From positions 124,001-188,000 of the forward strand of contig NZ_CP010803.1 of NCBI RefSeq assembly GCF_000960975.1: a stretch of 64,000 nucleotides of DNA, given 5' to 3'. The notes under the pieces were generated by a model. It had not been told where the DNA came from and did no database searches. It saw only the letters and a list, made by a program, of their open reading frames with translations. Positions 9,861-18,260 of the stretch are shown piece by piece. The stretch comes from Martelella endophytica (GTDB taxonomy: Bacteria; Pseudomonadota; Alphaproteobacteria; Rhizobiales; Rhizobiaceae). How positions within the stretch are numbered: position 1 is the stretch's first letter; every line of letters begins with the position of its first letter. The position numbers were made by a program, and so were the translations under genes.

Positions 9861-10046
9861 GATGTGTCGACCGGGAGAATGGACTGAGCGCCAATGCTGC
9901 CTTTTGCCGGGAAAAGCAAGCGGAATGTTTACGGCCCATCTTGCCAATCGCCGCGCCCGTCGCCACCTTGCGGCGGAACAACCATGAATGCGCCGCATTG
10001 CGCATCTATCGCCCGCGATAGTCGGGGCCTCGGACGGGAGAGCGGT

Positions 10047-10313
10047 ATGGGCAATGAAGTGAACAGGTTTCTGGGCGGCACGGTCGTCGGAACCATCGTC
10101 AGGCTGCTGGTGGTGTCGCTGGTCGTCGGCTTCATCCTGTCAGCACTCGGCATTCATCCGCTCGACCTCTGGTACGGCGTCATCGATTTCTTCCGCAACA
10201 TCTGGCAGCGCGGTTTCGCCGCCCTTGGCGAAGTCGGCCACTATTTCGTGCTCGGCGCCATCATCGTGGTACCGATCTTCCTGATCATCCGCATATTGAG
10301 CTATCGCCGTTGA
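10047..10313 (+). CDS. Small integral membrane protein, DUF6460-like
   Basis: An 88-residue protein with two membrane helices (about residues 11-33 and 63-84) separated by an amphipathic stretch, ending in IIRILSYRR. A GGGAG site precedes the ATG. It resembles the short rhizobial family DUF6460; the number is recalled and not checked. Its stop overlaps the next start by 4 bases (TTGA), so it is probably co-transcribed with the CAP lipoprotein gene. Confidence 0.7.
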   Translation: MGNEVNRFLGGTVVGTIVRLLVVSLVVGFILSALGIHPLDLWYGVIDFFRNIWQRGFAALGEVGHYFVLGAIIVVPIFLIIRILSYRR

Positions 10314-10813
10314 CCACCATTCCCTTTCGTACCGGCCGCAGGGCGTTTGCCGTCGGTCTCCTCGCCGTCGGGCTTTCAGCCTGCAGCATCAGCCTTTTCG
10401 GCGGCAGTGGCATGCCTTCCGGCGATGTCGACGCCGAGGGCATGACATCGACCTTCCTGCCCTGGGTCAACGATCTGCGCAAAAGCCGTGGCCTGCCGCC
10501 CGTTTCATATTCGCGCAGCTGCGAGGCCGCGGCCATCGACCAGGCAAGCCGCATGGCGCTCGCCGGCAAGATGAACCACATCACCGGTCCGGAGAGCGTT
10601 TATAATCGCTTCAAGCGCATGAACCTGACGCTGCCGGCGGCGGAAAACATCGCCATGCAGCAGCGCACTCCAGAGCGCGCCTTCCAGGCCTGGGTGAACT
10701 CGCCGAAGCATCTGGAAAACATGCTCGGCCCTTATGCGCACGTCGGCGTGGCGATGGCGACGAGCCCGAAATCGGGCAACACGCCGTTCTGGTCGATGTG
10801 CCTCAGCCAGTAG
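10310..10813 (+). CDS. CAP-domain lipoprotein
   Basis: A 167-residue secreted protein. A lipoprotein signal peptide ends in the lipobox LSAC (Cys25), and a CAP/SCP domain follows with GKMNHITGPESVYNRF and a second His-containing segment SPKHLENMLGP, the expected CAP cavity residues. The start is a TTG overlapping the stop of the preceding gene, with no obvious separate ribosome-binding site. Bacterial CAP lipoproteins are common in rhizobia but their activity is not settled. It converges on pyrD with no gap. Confidence 0.85.
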   Translation: MTTIPFRTGRRAFAVGLLAVGLSACSISLFGGSGMPSGDVDAEGMTSTFLPWVNDLRKSRGLPPVSYSRSCEAAAIDQASRMALAGKMNHITGPESVYNRFKRMNLTLPAAENIAMQQRTPERAFQAWVNSPKHLENMLGPYAHVGVAMATSPKSGNTPFWSMCLSQ

Positions 10814-11890
10814 TCAGAACGGCTTTCTCGCCCATTCCTCGACGCTGCTGTCGCGCAATTGCGCAAGCGATGAAACGCCCATCCGCTCCATCGCCGTGAC
10901 CATGGCCTTGAGGCTCGCCTCGACAAGGTCGAAACCTTCATAGACCATGCCGGAATAGATCTGCACCAGATCGGCACCGGCGCGGATCTTTTCTGCGGCC
11001 CGTTCGCCGGTCGAGACGCCGCCGACGCCGATGATCACCGCCTCCGGTCCGAGACGCTGGCGCATACGCGCGAGAAGCGCGGTCGACCGCTCGAAGAGCG
11101 GCGCGCCGGAGAGGCCGCCGGCCTCACCCGCCTGCCTCTGATCGACAAGCCCGTCACGCGCGAGCGTCGTGTTCGAGACGATCACGCCGTCCAGCGTGCT
11201 CGCCCGGATCTCCGCGACGATATCGTCCAGCCCCTCTTCCGTCAGGTCGGGAGCGATCTTCAGGAAGACCGGCGTGCCGGTTGCCGCCTTCTCGCGTTCC
11301 TCGGCAATGGCGCCCAGCAGGCGCGCAAGCTGTTCGCGTGCCTGCAGGTTGCGCAGGCCCGGCGTGTTCGGCGAGGAGATGTTGACGGCAAGGTAATCGG
11401 CCCTCGCGGCAAAGCGGGCGACGCCGGCGGCATAGTCGGCGATCCGGTCGTCGCTATCCTTGTTGGCACCGATATTGACGCCGACGATGCCCTGCTTGCG
11501 GCGGGCATCGAGCCGCGCGGCCAGCGCATCATGGCCTTCATTGTTGAAGCCCATGCGGTTGATCACCGCTTCATCCTTCACCAACCGGAACAGGCGGGGT
11601 TTCGGACTGCCCGGCTGCGGGCGCGGCGTCACCGTGCCGACCTCGACATGGCCGAAACCGAGCTTCACCAACCCGTCGATCGCCTCGCCGTTCTTGTCGA
11701 GACCCGCGGCCACACCCAGCGGATTGCGAAACGACAGGCCGGCGGCCCGTATCGCGAGCCGCTTGTCATCGGCATGGCGCGCGCGCGGCAAGAGACCGCT
11801 GGCGATCCCCTTCAGCGTCAGCCCATGGGCAATTTCGGGATCGAGCGCAAACACCGCCGGACGAGCGGCGCATTTGAACAGGTTGACCAT
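10814..11890 (-). CDS. pyrD: Dihydroorotate dehydrogenase (quinone), class 2
   Basis: A 358-residue class 2 enzyme that oxidises dihydroorotate to orotate in pyrimidine synthesis, using membrane quinone. It has the N-terminal helical extension of the membrane-associated class, then FRNPLGVAAGLDKNGEAI, NRMGFNNEG and the FMN-binding NISSPNTPGLRNLQ, with the catalytic Ser in that segment. GVGGVSTGERAAEKI binds the flavin phosphate. Its start overlaps the stop of the DUF952 gene by one base (TGATG), so expression is probably coupled. Confidence 0.96.
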   Translation of the reverse strand: MVNLFKCAARPAVFALDPEIAHGLTLKGIASGLLPRARHADDKRLAIRAAGLSFRNPLGVAAGLDKNGEAIDGLVKLGFGHVEVGTVTPRPQPGSPKPRLFRLVKDEAVINRMGFNNEGHDALAARLDARRKQGIVGVNIGANKDSDDRIADYAAGVARFAARADYLAVNISSPNTPGLRNLQAREQLARLLGAIAEEREKAATGTPVFLKIAPDLTEEGLDDIVAEIRASTLDGVIVSNTTLARDGLVDQRQAGEAGGLSGAPLFERSTALLARMRQRLGPEAVIIGVGGVSTGERAAEKIRAGADLVQIYSGMVYEGFDLVEASLKAMVTAMERMGVSSLAQLRDSSVEEWARKPF

Positions 11891-12231
11891 CAGAGCAGCC
11901 CCGCAAAATCGTGAAACCCGTCATCCTTCAGCGGCAATGGCTTCTGCCAGAGGACCGCGGAAAGCGGCAGCGGCGCGTAAAGATGTGGGAACAGCGCACC
12001 GCCGCGCGACGGCTCGAATTTCAGCGACGCGCCAAGCGCGCCGGCATCAACTGCGACCAGAACCAGATCGCCTGCCCCGGCAAAGTGCTTCGCCGCGGTC
12101 TCCTCGACCTGCGCGGCCGTCGAGAAATGGATGAAGCCATCGGCCCGGTCGATCTCGGCGCCGGCATAGACGCCGGCTGCAAGCGCCTGCTGCCACTCCC
12201 TCTGGTCGACAATCTTGTATATCGGGTCCAT
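11890..12231 (-). CDS. DUF952 family protein
   Basis: A 113-residue soluble protein with the family's opening IYKIVDQREWQQAL and the segment ADGFIHFSTAAQVEETA. DUF952 proteins are small and structurally related to ADP-ribosyl cyclase-like or glutathione S-transferase-associated domains; function is unknown. It sits directly upstream of pyrD with a one-base overlap, a linkage common in rhizobia. AAGGA precedes the chosen ATG at 12231. Confidence 0.85.
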   Translation of the reverse strand: MDPIYKIVDQREWQQALAAGVYAGAEIDRADGFIHFSTAAQVEETAAKHFAGAGDLVLVAVDAGALGASLKFEPSRGGALFPHLYAPLPLSAVLWQKPLPLKDDGFHDFAGLL

Positions 12232-12501
12232 CGGCAGGCCTTCCTTTCTCCGGTGCTGTCCGGCTGACGGCTCCGGGTGTGCAGCAGCCGCCGTCAAAAG
12301 TCCATCGCCGCCGGCCCGCGGAACGCCAAAAGCAACAGCAAATTCGGGATTTCGCGGCTTTTTCGGGCGTTTTTTATTGCACTTCATGCCAAAGAGGTGA
12401 TCATAAACGCGATATCGTGGTCCGTGCCGTGCGGATCGGATCGCATCCGGCAATGGGGAGACCCTGATGGTTGTGAAAATGCCTTTGGGAGGAGGCAGTG
12501 A

Positions 12502-13149
12502 ATGACCGGACAGACAATACTGATTGCAGACGACCACCCGCTGTTCCGCAGTGCGCTGAAGCAGGCGATCAGCGGCATGGCGACGTTCTATGCTGTGGTG
12601 GAGGCCGGCGACTTTGATAGCGCTCAGCAAGCCGCCCGCGAAAACCCGGAAGCCGACCTGCTTCTTCTCGACCTGACCATGCCGGGGGTCAGCGGACTTT
12701 CCGGCCTGATCACCCTGCGCGCCGAATTTCCGGGACTGCCGACCGTCGTGATCTCCGCAAGCGACGACGATGACACCATCCGCCGGACGCTGGCGCTCGG
12801 TGCCTCCGGTTTCATCTCCAAGTCCGCCGGCATCGACGAGCTGCGCCAGGGCATCCGCACCGTGCTCGCCGGCGACGTCTATACCCCGGAGAACTACGAG
12901 GGCGGCGAGGAGACCGATCCCGACGTCGCCGACATGCTGGAACGGCTGCAGACGCTCACGCCGCAGCAATCGCGCGTGCTGCGCATGCTTTGCGAGGGCC
13001 TGCTCAACAAGCAGATCGCCTATGAGCTCGGCGTCTCGGAGGCAACGGTCAAGGCGCATGTTTCCGCCATTTTGCTGAAGCTCAACGTCGACAGCCGCAC
13101 GCAGGCGGTCATCCAGCTCGGCAAGGTCAATATGGCGATGGTCGCCTGA
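12502..13149 (+). CDS. NarL/FixJ-type response regulator (possibly CrbR-like)
   Basis: A 215-residue response regulator. The receiver domain has the acidic pair D10-D11, the phospho-acceptor Asp57 (LLLLDLTMPG) and Lys107 (GFISKSAG). The C-terminal LuxR-type HTH spans about residues 152-205 (TPQQSRVLRMLCEGLLNKQI, then VSEATVKAHVSAI). No kinase gene is adjacent, so it is an orphan regulator here. The hybrid kinase at 55660-59160 is of the CrbS type, whose partner CrbR is a NarL-type regulator controlling acetate activation. Pairing these two is an inference from family type only. Confidence 0.85.
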   Translation: MTGQTILIADDHPLFRSALKQAISGMATFYAVVEAGDFDSAQQAARENPEADLLLLDLTMPGVSGLSGLITLRAEFPGLPTVVISASDDDDTIRRTLALGASGFISKSAGIDELRQGIRTVLAGDVYTPENYEGGEETDPDVADMLERLQTLTPQQSRVLRMLCEGLLNKQIAYELGVSEATVKAHVSAILLKLNVDSRTQAVIQLGKVNMAMVA

Positions 13150-13176
13150 GGAGAGGATTTTATTCCTCTGCCTTAT

Positions 13177-13205
13177 TTACGCTACGTGTAAGGTTCGGGT
13201 ATATA
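13177..13205 (+). promoter_or_regulatory. Putative promoter and overlapping dyad operator of the S24 repressor gene
   Basis: TTACGC (13177-13182) and TATATA (13200-13205) are spaced by 17 bases. The -35 element lies inside an imperfect dyad with arms TTACGC and GTGTAA around TAC (13177-13191). A dyad over the -35 hexamer before a repressor gene suggests autoregulation, which is inferred. A weak 6-bp hairpin at 13152-13169 just upstream may end the preceding gene. Confidence 0.4.
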
Positions 13206-13238
13206 TTCCCAACGACAACGCGCCGGCCAGGAAACCCG

Positions 13239-13913
13239 ATGCCCCGGAGGTTCTCCCATAGTGAAACGTGGAAGGCGATTGACGCGCTCGCCAGCCGCCT
13301 TAACCTCACGTCATCGGGCCTTGCGCGCAAGGCTGGGCTCGACCCGACCACTTTCAACAAATCCAAGCGGCTTGCGCCGGATGGCCGCGAACGCTGGCCG
13401 TCGATGGAGTCGATCGTTAAGGTCCTGAATGCGACCGGCACGACGATGACGGAACTGTTCGGGGTCGAAGATGCGTTCGACGACAGCGGCCGGCGCCCCG
13501 TCGGCGCCTTTCCGCCGCAGCCCTCCACCATTCCGCTTCTGGGTCTCGCCCGCGCCGGCGCGGGAGGCTTCTTCGATGATGGCGGCTATCCCGTCGGCCA
13601 CGGCTGGGATGAGGTCGACTTCCCCACGCCGTTGCACGCCGCGCACGGCGTTTATGCACTTGAAGTGCAGGGCGACAGCATGCAACCGCTCTATCGTGAT
13701 GGCGACGTTCTGATTGTCGAAGCCAATGCCGATACCCGCAAGGGCGACCGCGTCGTGGTGAAGACCCGCGATAGCGAGGTGATGGCCAAGATTCTACTGC
13801 GCCGCACAAGCCGCCATATCGAGCTCCAGTCCATCAATCCCGAGCATCCGAACCTCACGATCGACCTCGACGAGATCGAATGGATCGGGCGCATCCTGTG
13901 GGTCAGCCAGTAG
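13239..13913 (+). CDS. LexA/CI-like transcriptional repressor with S24 peptidase domain
   Basis: A 224-residue protein. The N-terminal XRE-type HTH (about residues 10-70) contains TSSGLARKAGLDPTTFNKSK. The C-terminal S24 domain contains YALEVQGDSMQPLYRDGD, with the probable nucleophile Ser, and KGDRVVVKTRD, where the partner Lys lies close to the MAKIL segment. The form is shared with a conserved rhizobial HTH/S24 regulator, so it is not evidence for a prophage; no phage genes adjoin it. Start ATG has AGGA 7 bases upstream. Confidence 0.88.
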   Translation: MPRRFSHSETWKAIDALASRLNLTSSGLARKAGLDPTTFNKSKRLAPDGRERWPSMESIVKVLNATGTTMTELFGVEDAFDDSGRRPVGAFPPQPSTIPLLGLARAGAGGFFDDGGYPVGHGWDEVDFPTPLHAAHGVYALEVQGDSMQPLYRDGDVLIVEANADTRKGDRVVVKTRDSEVMAKILLRRTSRHIELQSINPEHPNLTIDLDEIEWIGRILWVSQ

Positions 13914-13948
13914 CGCCACCCGAGGCCAACCACCGAAAGGAACCGCCG

Positions 13949-14365
13949 ATGCAGCGGACCCCGCTCACCCATTACGACGCCCTCATCTATGTCATGGTCA
14001 TGGCCTCCGCCGTCGACAGCGCCATGAGCGACACCGAGCTTGCCCGCATCGGCCAGATCACCCGTTCGCTCCCCGTCTTTTCAGGCTTCGACGCCGGCCG
14101 GGTGACCGATGTCGCACATGATTGCGCCGAGATCCTCTCGGGTAACGAAGGCATGGATATTGCTCTCGAAATCATCCGCGACACCCTGCCCGAGCGGCTC
14201 CATGACACGGCCTATGCACTGGCGGTGGAAATCGTCGCCGTCGATGAGACGGTCCTTCCGGAGGAAATCCGGCTGCTGCAGCTTATTCGCGACAGGTTGC
14301 AACTCGACAAGCTGACCTGCGCCGCAATCGAGCGTAGCGCCATCGCCCGCTACCGCCACCCATAA
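13949..14365 (+). CDS. TerB-like tellurite-resistance family protein
   Basis: A 138-residue all-helical protein. It carries repeated acidic helices (AVDSAMSDTELARIGQI and AVDETVLPEEIRLLQLI) that match the paired metal-binding-like segments of the TerB/DjlA-type fold. AAAGGA lies 7 bases before the ATG. It follows the S24 gene by 35 bases and may be transcribed with it. No other ter genes are nearby, so a tellurite role should not be assumed. Confidence 0.75.
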   Translation: MQRTPLTHYDALIYVMVMASAVDSAMSDTELARIGQITRSLPVFSGFDAGRVTDVAHDCAEILSGNEGMDIALEIIRDTLPERLHDTAYALAVEIVAVDETVLPEEIRLLQLIRDRLQLDKLTCAAIERSAIARYRHP

Positions 14366-14566
14366 ATCCAACCGAATGCCGACAGCGACTCACTGCATTC
14401 TGCCTGCAGCGGGCCTGCGCTAACGTTTTTCAGGCTTCCCAGCCTTGATTGCAGCTGCAGCTTTGCGGCTTCCATGCCGCATATGCTCACGCGATCTGCG
14501 ACCTATTTCAGAAAAAGCACATATAATAGGTTGAAAATGTCGCAGGCAAAAAGAAGCAATTACATG

Positions 14567-14595
14567 TTGAAATTTTTTCCGTGACTCCCTTTAAT
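14567..14595 (+). promoter_or_regulatory. Putative sigma-70 promoter of the glycosyltransferase gene
   Basis: TTGAAA (14567-14572) and TTTAAT (14590-14595) are separated by exactly 17 bases, each with one mismatch to consensus. This would place transcription start about 40 bases before the ATG at 14641. The local sequence is AT-rich, unlike its surroundings. The rest of the gap 14366-14640 shows no gene. Confidence 0.5.
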
Positions 14596-14640
14596 GTGGT
14601 TATTGCGGCGGTAACAATAAAACCATGTTGGGGGAATAGC

Positions 14641-16518
14641 ATGGACAATTCAGGCCGGCTCGATACCCGTATTGCGATTTCCGATGACACACTGGCGCCG
14701 ACATACGGTCACCCGCTTGCGGCCGAGCGCCGCATGCTTCGCCGGCTCGCATTTCCAGATGCGCTGATCGACGCCGCCCTGGCCGCAGCCCTCGCCAATC
14801 GCACGACGATCGAACGGGAACTGCTCGCGGCGGGCGGAGTTACACCGGAACAGTATTATGCCGTGCTGGCGGACTATCTGTGTCTGCCCTTCATGCCGGA
14901 ACTGCCCGCCGCCTCTGTCATCGATCGCCCGCATCTCGACAAGCTGCTTCTCGATCCGCGCGGTCTGCGGCTCGAGGAAAACGACGGCATGACGACCTTC
15001 GCCATCGTGCCGCGCGCCAACGACCTCGCGAGCCTGCACCGGCGCCTGGCGCTTCATCCCGAACTTCGCAGGCGCGTGGTGGTCACCTTGCCGTCTGCCG
15101 TGCGCAGCACCGTCTGGGAGGTCGGCAGTCGGCGGCGGCTGACCAACACGATCCACCGGCTGTTTTCCTGGCAGCCGCGCTTTTCCGCGCGGATCGTGTT
15201 CTGGGGCAAGCAGGGATTTCTGATCGGCAGCGCCGCCGTGGCACTTCTGGCGGGGCTTGCCATCGCAACCGGACCGACGCTTCTCGTCGTCCACATGCTG
15301 ATGTCGCTCTTCTACCTGCTCGCCATCCTCATCAGGCTTGCCGCGCTCCGCAGCCGGCCGCTGCCGGTGACAGCGCTGCCGGACATGAACAGCCAGCGGC
15401 TTCCCGTCTATACGGTGATGATCGCGCTCTACCGCGAGGCAAACATGATCGGCCAGCTCACCGACAATCTGCGCAAGCTGAACTGGCCGGCTTCCAAGCT
15501 GGACATCAAGCTCGTCTGCGAGGCGGATGACGGCGACACCATCGCGGCCATCATCGCCGCTCGCCTGCCGCCGCATTTCGAGCTGGTTACGGTTCCGCCC
15601 GCCCATCCGCGGACCAAACCGAAGGCTCTCACCTATGCGCTGTCGGGCGCCCGCGGCCAGTTTCTGACGATCTACGATGCCGAGGACCGCCCGCATCCCG
15701 ACCAGTTGATGGAGGCGTGGCGCACCTTCGAGGCCGGCCCACCGGAACTCGCCTGCCTGCAGGCGCCCCTCACCATCACCAACGGCACGCAGAGCTGGAT
15801 CACGGCGCTGTTTGCCTGCGAATATGCCGGGCTGTTTCGCGGCATCCTGCCGTTTCTCGCCCGCCACCGCTTCCCGATGCCGCTTGGCGGCACCTCCAAC
15901 CATTTTCGCACCGATGCGCTGATGAAAAGCCGCGGCTGGGACCCCTATAACGTGGCCGAGGACGCGGACCTCGGGCTCCGGCTGCACCGGCTCGGCTATC
16001 ATTGCGGCGTCATCGTCGCGCCGACCGGCGAGGATGCGCCGACCACCATCAGGAGCTGGACGGCGCAGCGCTCGCGATGGATCAAGGGCTGGCTGCAGAC
16101 CGTGCTGGTGGCGCTGAGGGAGCCGGGGCGGCTGCGCGACGAACTCGGCGTCGTCGGCTTTGCCGTTTTCCTGCTGAACGGCCTCGGCATGATCGTCTCC
16201 GCGCTGCTGCACCCGCTGTTGTTTCTGGCGCTGGCGATCACCATCGCGACCGTGATGATGCCGGATTACAATCCGGGCCTCGTCCATCAGCTGCTGTGCG
16301 GTGTCGACCTCGCCAACATCCTGATCAGTTACTGGGCGTTCCTGAAACTCGGCATGTCGCGGATGACGGCCACGGAGGTTGGCCAGCTGCGCACCGACGC
16401 CTTCTATGTGCCGTTCTACTGGCTGATGTTGTCCTATTCGGCGTGGAAGGCCTTTCTGGAACTCTACCGCACGCCTTTCCTCTGGCGCAAGACCGCTCAC
16501 CGCCCGAGTTCGACCTGA
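14641..16518 (+). CDS. Membrane glycosyltransferase family 2 with N-terminal MshEN-like domain
   Basis: A 625-residue polysaccharide synthase-like protein. Residues about 35-100 resemble the N-terminal domain of type II secretion ATPases (MshEN-like). Two membrane helices follow at about 190-235, then a GT-A catalytic domain with D346-A-E-D349, the acceptor motif E440-D-A-D443 and the processivity motif QRSRW (476-480), and several C-terminal helices. These are hallmarks of processive inner-membrane GT2 enzymes such as cellulose or beta-glucan synthases. No bcs or other export genes adjoin it. The ATG at 14641 has GGGGG upstream. Confidence 0.88.
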   Translation: MDNSGRLDTRIAISDDTLAPTYGHPLAAERRMLRRLAFPDALIDAALAAALANRTTIERELLAAGGVTPEQYYAVLADYLCLPFMPELPAASVIDRPHLDKLLLDPRGLRLEENDGMTTFAIVPRANDLASLHRRLALHPELRRRVVVTLPSAVRSTVWEVGSRRRLTNTIHRLFSWQPRFSARIVFWGKQGFLIGSAAVALLAGLAIATGPTLLVVHMLMSLFYLLAILIRLAALRSRPLPVTALPDMNSQRLPVYTVMIALYREANMIGQLTDNLRKLNWPASKLDIKLVCEADDGDTIAAIIAARLPPHFELVTVPPAHPRTKPKALTYALSGARGQFLTIYDAEDRPHPDQLMEAWRTFEAGPPELACLQAPLTITNGTQSWITALFACEYAGLFRGILPFLARHRFPMPLGGTSNHFRTDALMKSRGWDPYNVAEDADLGLRLHRLGYHCGVIVAPTGEDAPTTIRSWTAQRSRWIKGWLQTVLVALREPGRLRDELGVVGFAVFLLNGLGMIVSALLHPLLFLALAITIATVMMPDYNPGLVHQLLCGVDLANILISYWAFLKLGMSRMTATEVGQLRTDAFYVPFYWLMLSYSAWKAFLELYRTPFLWRKTAHRPSST

Positions 16519-16563
16519 GCGGCCTCGACGCGTGCGACGGGAAAGCCGCACCCGCCCGTCCCG

Positions 16564-17778
16564 TCAGCGATAGGCGAAGAGATCGGCATCGGGATCGGCC
16601 TTGCCGGCAACCCATTGGCTGACGATCTGTCCGGCGATCATGCTGAAGGTGATGCCGTTACCGCCGAAGCCCATCACCGAAAAGACGCGGCGGCATCCAG
16701 GGGCACAATCGATGATCGGCAGTCCGTCATCCGTGTTGCCGAAGCGCGCCGCCCAGTGATAGGCGAAATCGTCGACCTTGGAACCCAGAAGGGCTTCAAG
16801 CTTGTTGCGGATACGGGCGATCTTGCGCGCCATTTTCTCGGTGTTCTCGATCGAACCCGCCGCGGCCTCATCCTCGCCGCCGGCAATGATGCGGCCGTCG
16901 GGCGTCGTGCGGAAATAGAGGTAGGGATCGCTGCCCTCCCAGACGATGTGGGAGGCAAGCCAATCCGGCCGCGATGCGTGCGGTGGCGTCGCTGCGGCCC
17001 ATGTGGCGATGATCTGGTGATGCTTGCTCTGCATCGGCTTTAAAAATTCGTAGCCGGTGCAGAAAATCACATGGCCTGCTGAAAGGAGCCTGCCATCCGA
17101 GGTGGCCAGCACGACCTCTCCATCGCTTTCGCGATAATCGGTCACCTCCACCGGGCTGCAGATCGAGACATCGGGTCCAAGCGAACGGAACAGGCCGGCC
17201 GTCAGCTGCGCCGGATTGGCGGAGGCGGAACAATCCGAACGGATGGCGCCCGCTCTCTCAAGCCCGTATTCCTGCCCGAGTTTGCCAGCCTCCAGGAATT
17301 CGGCGGAAAGCCCGTTCTCGGCCCGCAACCCGGCTTCCTTGCGAAGCACGCCGGCGCCGTATTCGTCACCGGCCAGAAACAGGGCCCTCTTTCTTTCCCA
17401 CGCGCATTCGATCCCGTGGGTCTCGACAAGGCTTTCGAGGCCTTCGACCGCCTTTGCCGATCTCTGCCAGGCCCTGATGGCGCGCGTCTCGCCGAGGAGA
17501 CCCGCAAGCTTTGTCAACGGCAGATCGATTTCGTACTGGATCATCGCCGTGCTCGCCATCGTCGAGCCGTGCACCGGGCGGCGTCTGTCCAGCACCAGAA
17601 TACGCCGCCTGCCATCGGCCAGCATACGGGTTATCAGGGCCCCGGAAATACCGGCACCGACGACGATAACATCATAATCCTTGCGGTCCGGCGTGGATTG
17701 CGTTTCGACCCTGATATTCGGCGTCGCAGCCCAGAACGGCCGCGCCGCCCTAAGGTCAGTCTTGTTTGTGATGGCCAC
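16564..17778 (-). CDS. FAD-dependent oxidoreductase, DAO family
   Basis: About 404 residues. The FAD-binding segment DVIVVGAGISGALITRML begins near residue 35, and the C-terminal FAD-binding element is VMGFGGNGITFSMIAGQ. The family includes D-amino-acid, sarcosine and glycerol-3-phosphate oxidases; no substrate can be assigned. The GTG at 17778 was chosen, and a longer GTG start at 17838 is possible. It converges on the glycosyltransferase gene. Upstream lies a degraded region with a molybdoenzyme remnant and an IS fragment. Confidence 0.85.
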   Translation of the reverse strand: MAITNKTDLRAARPFWAATPNIRVETQSTPDRKDYDVIVVGAGISGALITRMLADGRRRILVLDRRRPVHGSTMASTAMIQYEIDLPLTKLAGLLGETRAIRAWQRSAKAVEGLESLVETHGIECAWERKRALFLAGDEYGAGVLRKEAGLRAENGLSAEFLEAGKLGQEYGLERAGAIRSDCSASANPAQLTAGLFRSLGPDVSICSPVEVTDYRESDGEVVLATSDGRLLSAGHVIFCTGYEFLKPMQSKHHQIIATWAAATPPHASRPDWLASHIVWEGSDPYLYFRTTPDGRIIAGGEDEAAAGSIENTEKMARKIARIRNKLEALLGSKVDDFAYHWAARFGNTDDGLPIIDCAPGCRRVFSVMGFGGNGITFSMIAGQIVSQWVAGKADPDADLFAYR

Positions 17779-17862
17779 TGAACAAAATCCCAGATCGTTG
17801 CCAGAAACAAATCCCTGAGATGCGCTTCGGTTCCACACAGCCGCAGAAAACGCGGTTCACTG

Positions 17863-17872
17863 CCCCCCCCCC
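17863..17872. repeat. Poly-C tract of ten
   Basis: An uninterrupted run of ten C on the plus strand, between the start of the DAO oxidase and the molybdoenzyme remnant. It is the longest such run noticed in the window. It may be a slippage site or a sequencing weak point. Confidence 0.9.
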
Positions 17873-17901
17873 AGAACCGTCGCGACCAGACTTGCCGACC
17901 C

Positions 17902-18245
17902 TCAGCTTGCCTCGATGCGCACCGGTGCGCCCTCGTAGGTGGGGGTCTGGTAGCGCTTTTCGTGATAGGAGAGCGGCAAAAGGCCGTTTAGCTCCGGATA
18001 ATATCCGGCCACGCATCCGGCGGCAGGTCGTAAGGTGTCACCGTCAGCCCTTCGACCCGACGGTCGATCCCGTCGTCGAAATCCGACACCACCGTCACCC
18101 GCTGCCCCTCGCGCCACTTGAGCCGCTCCATCTCCTCGCGATTGATCAGGATGATGTCGCGACTACCGCCCAGACCCCTGAGGCGATCGGAGAAGCCGTA
18201 GACAGTCGTGTTGAACTGGTCGTTGGAGCGGAGTGTGACAAGCGT
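17902..18245 (-). pseudogene. C-terminal remnant of a YdeP/FdhF-type molybdopterin oxidoreductase
   Basis: The minus strand encodes LRSNDQFNTTVYGFSDRLRG and, further on, VEGLTVTPYDLPP, the typical C-terminal domain of YdeP-like formate-dehydrogenase relatives. At about 18017-18020 the reading frame shifts; the next frame continues with GYYPELNGLLPLSYHEKR to a stop at 17902. Restoring a single G in a CCGG context rejoins the two. Nothing of the large N-terminal part of the gene is left: the homology stops near 18245, where IS-derived sequence begins. It is a non-functional fossil. Confidence 0.82.
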
Positions 18246-18260
18246 CCATGGGAGCGCCGC

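Noticed and set aside
13152..13169. Intrinsic terminator after the response regulator gene
   Set aside because: The stem has only 6 bp and no proper T-run; it is mentioned with the promoter but not listed as a terminator.
13239..13913. Prophage indicated by the S24 repressor
   Set aside because: No phage structural, replication or lysis genes are nearby; the gene is of a conserved chromosomal rhizobial type.
14650..16551. 633-codon open frame antisense to the glycosyltransferase
   Set aside because: Composition is Arg/Gln-rich as expected of a shadow frame, and the sense gene has clear catalytic motifs.
16536..16565. Bidirectional terminator between the glycosyltransferase and DAO oxidase genes
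   Set aside because: GACGGGA/TCCCGTC pairing exists but overlaps a stop codon and lacks T-runs on both sides.
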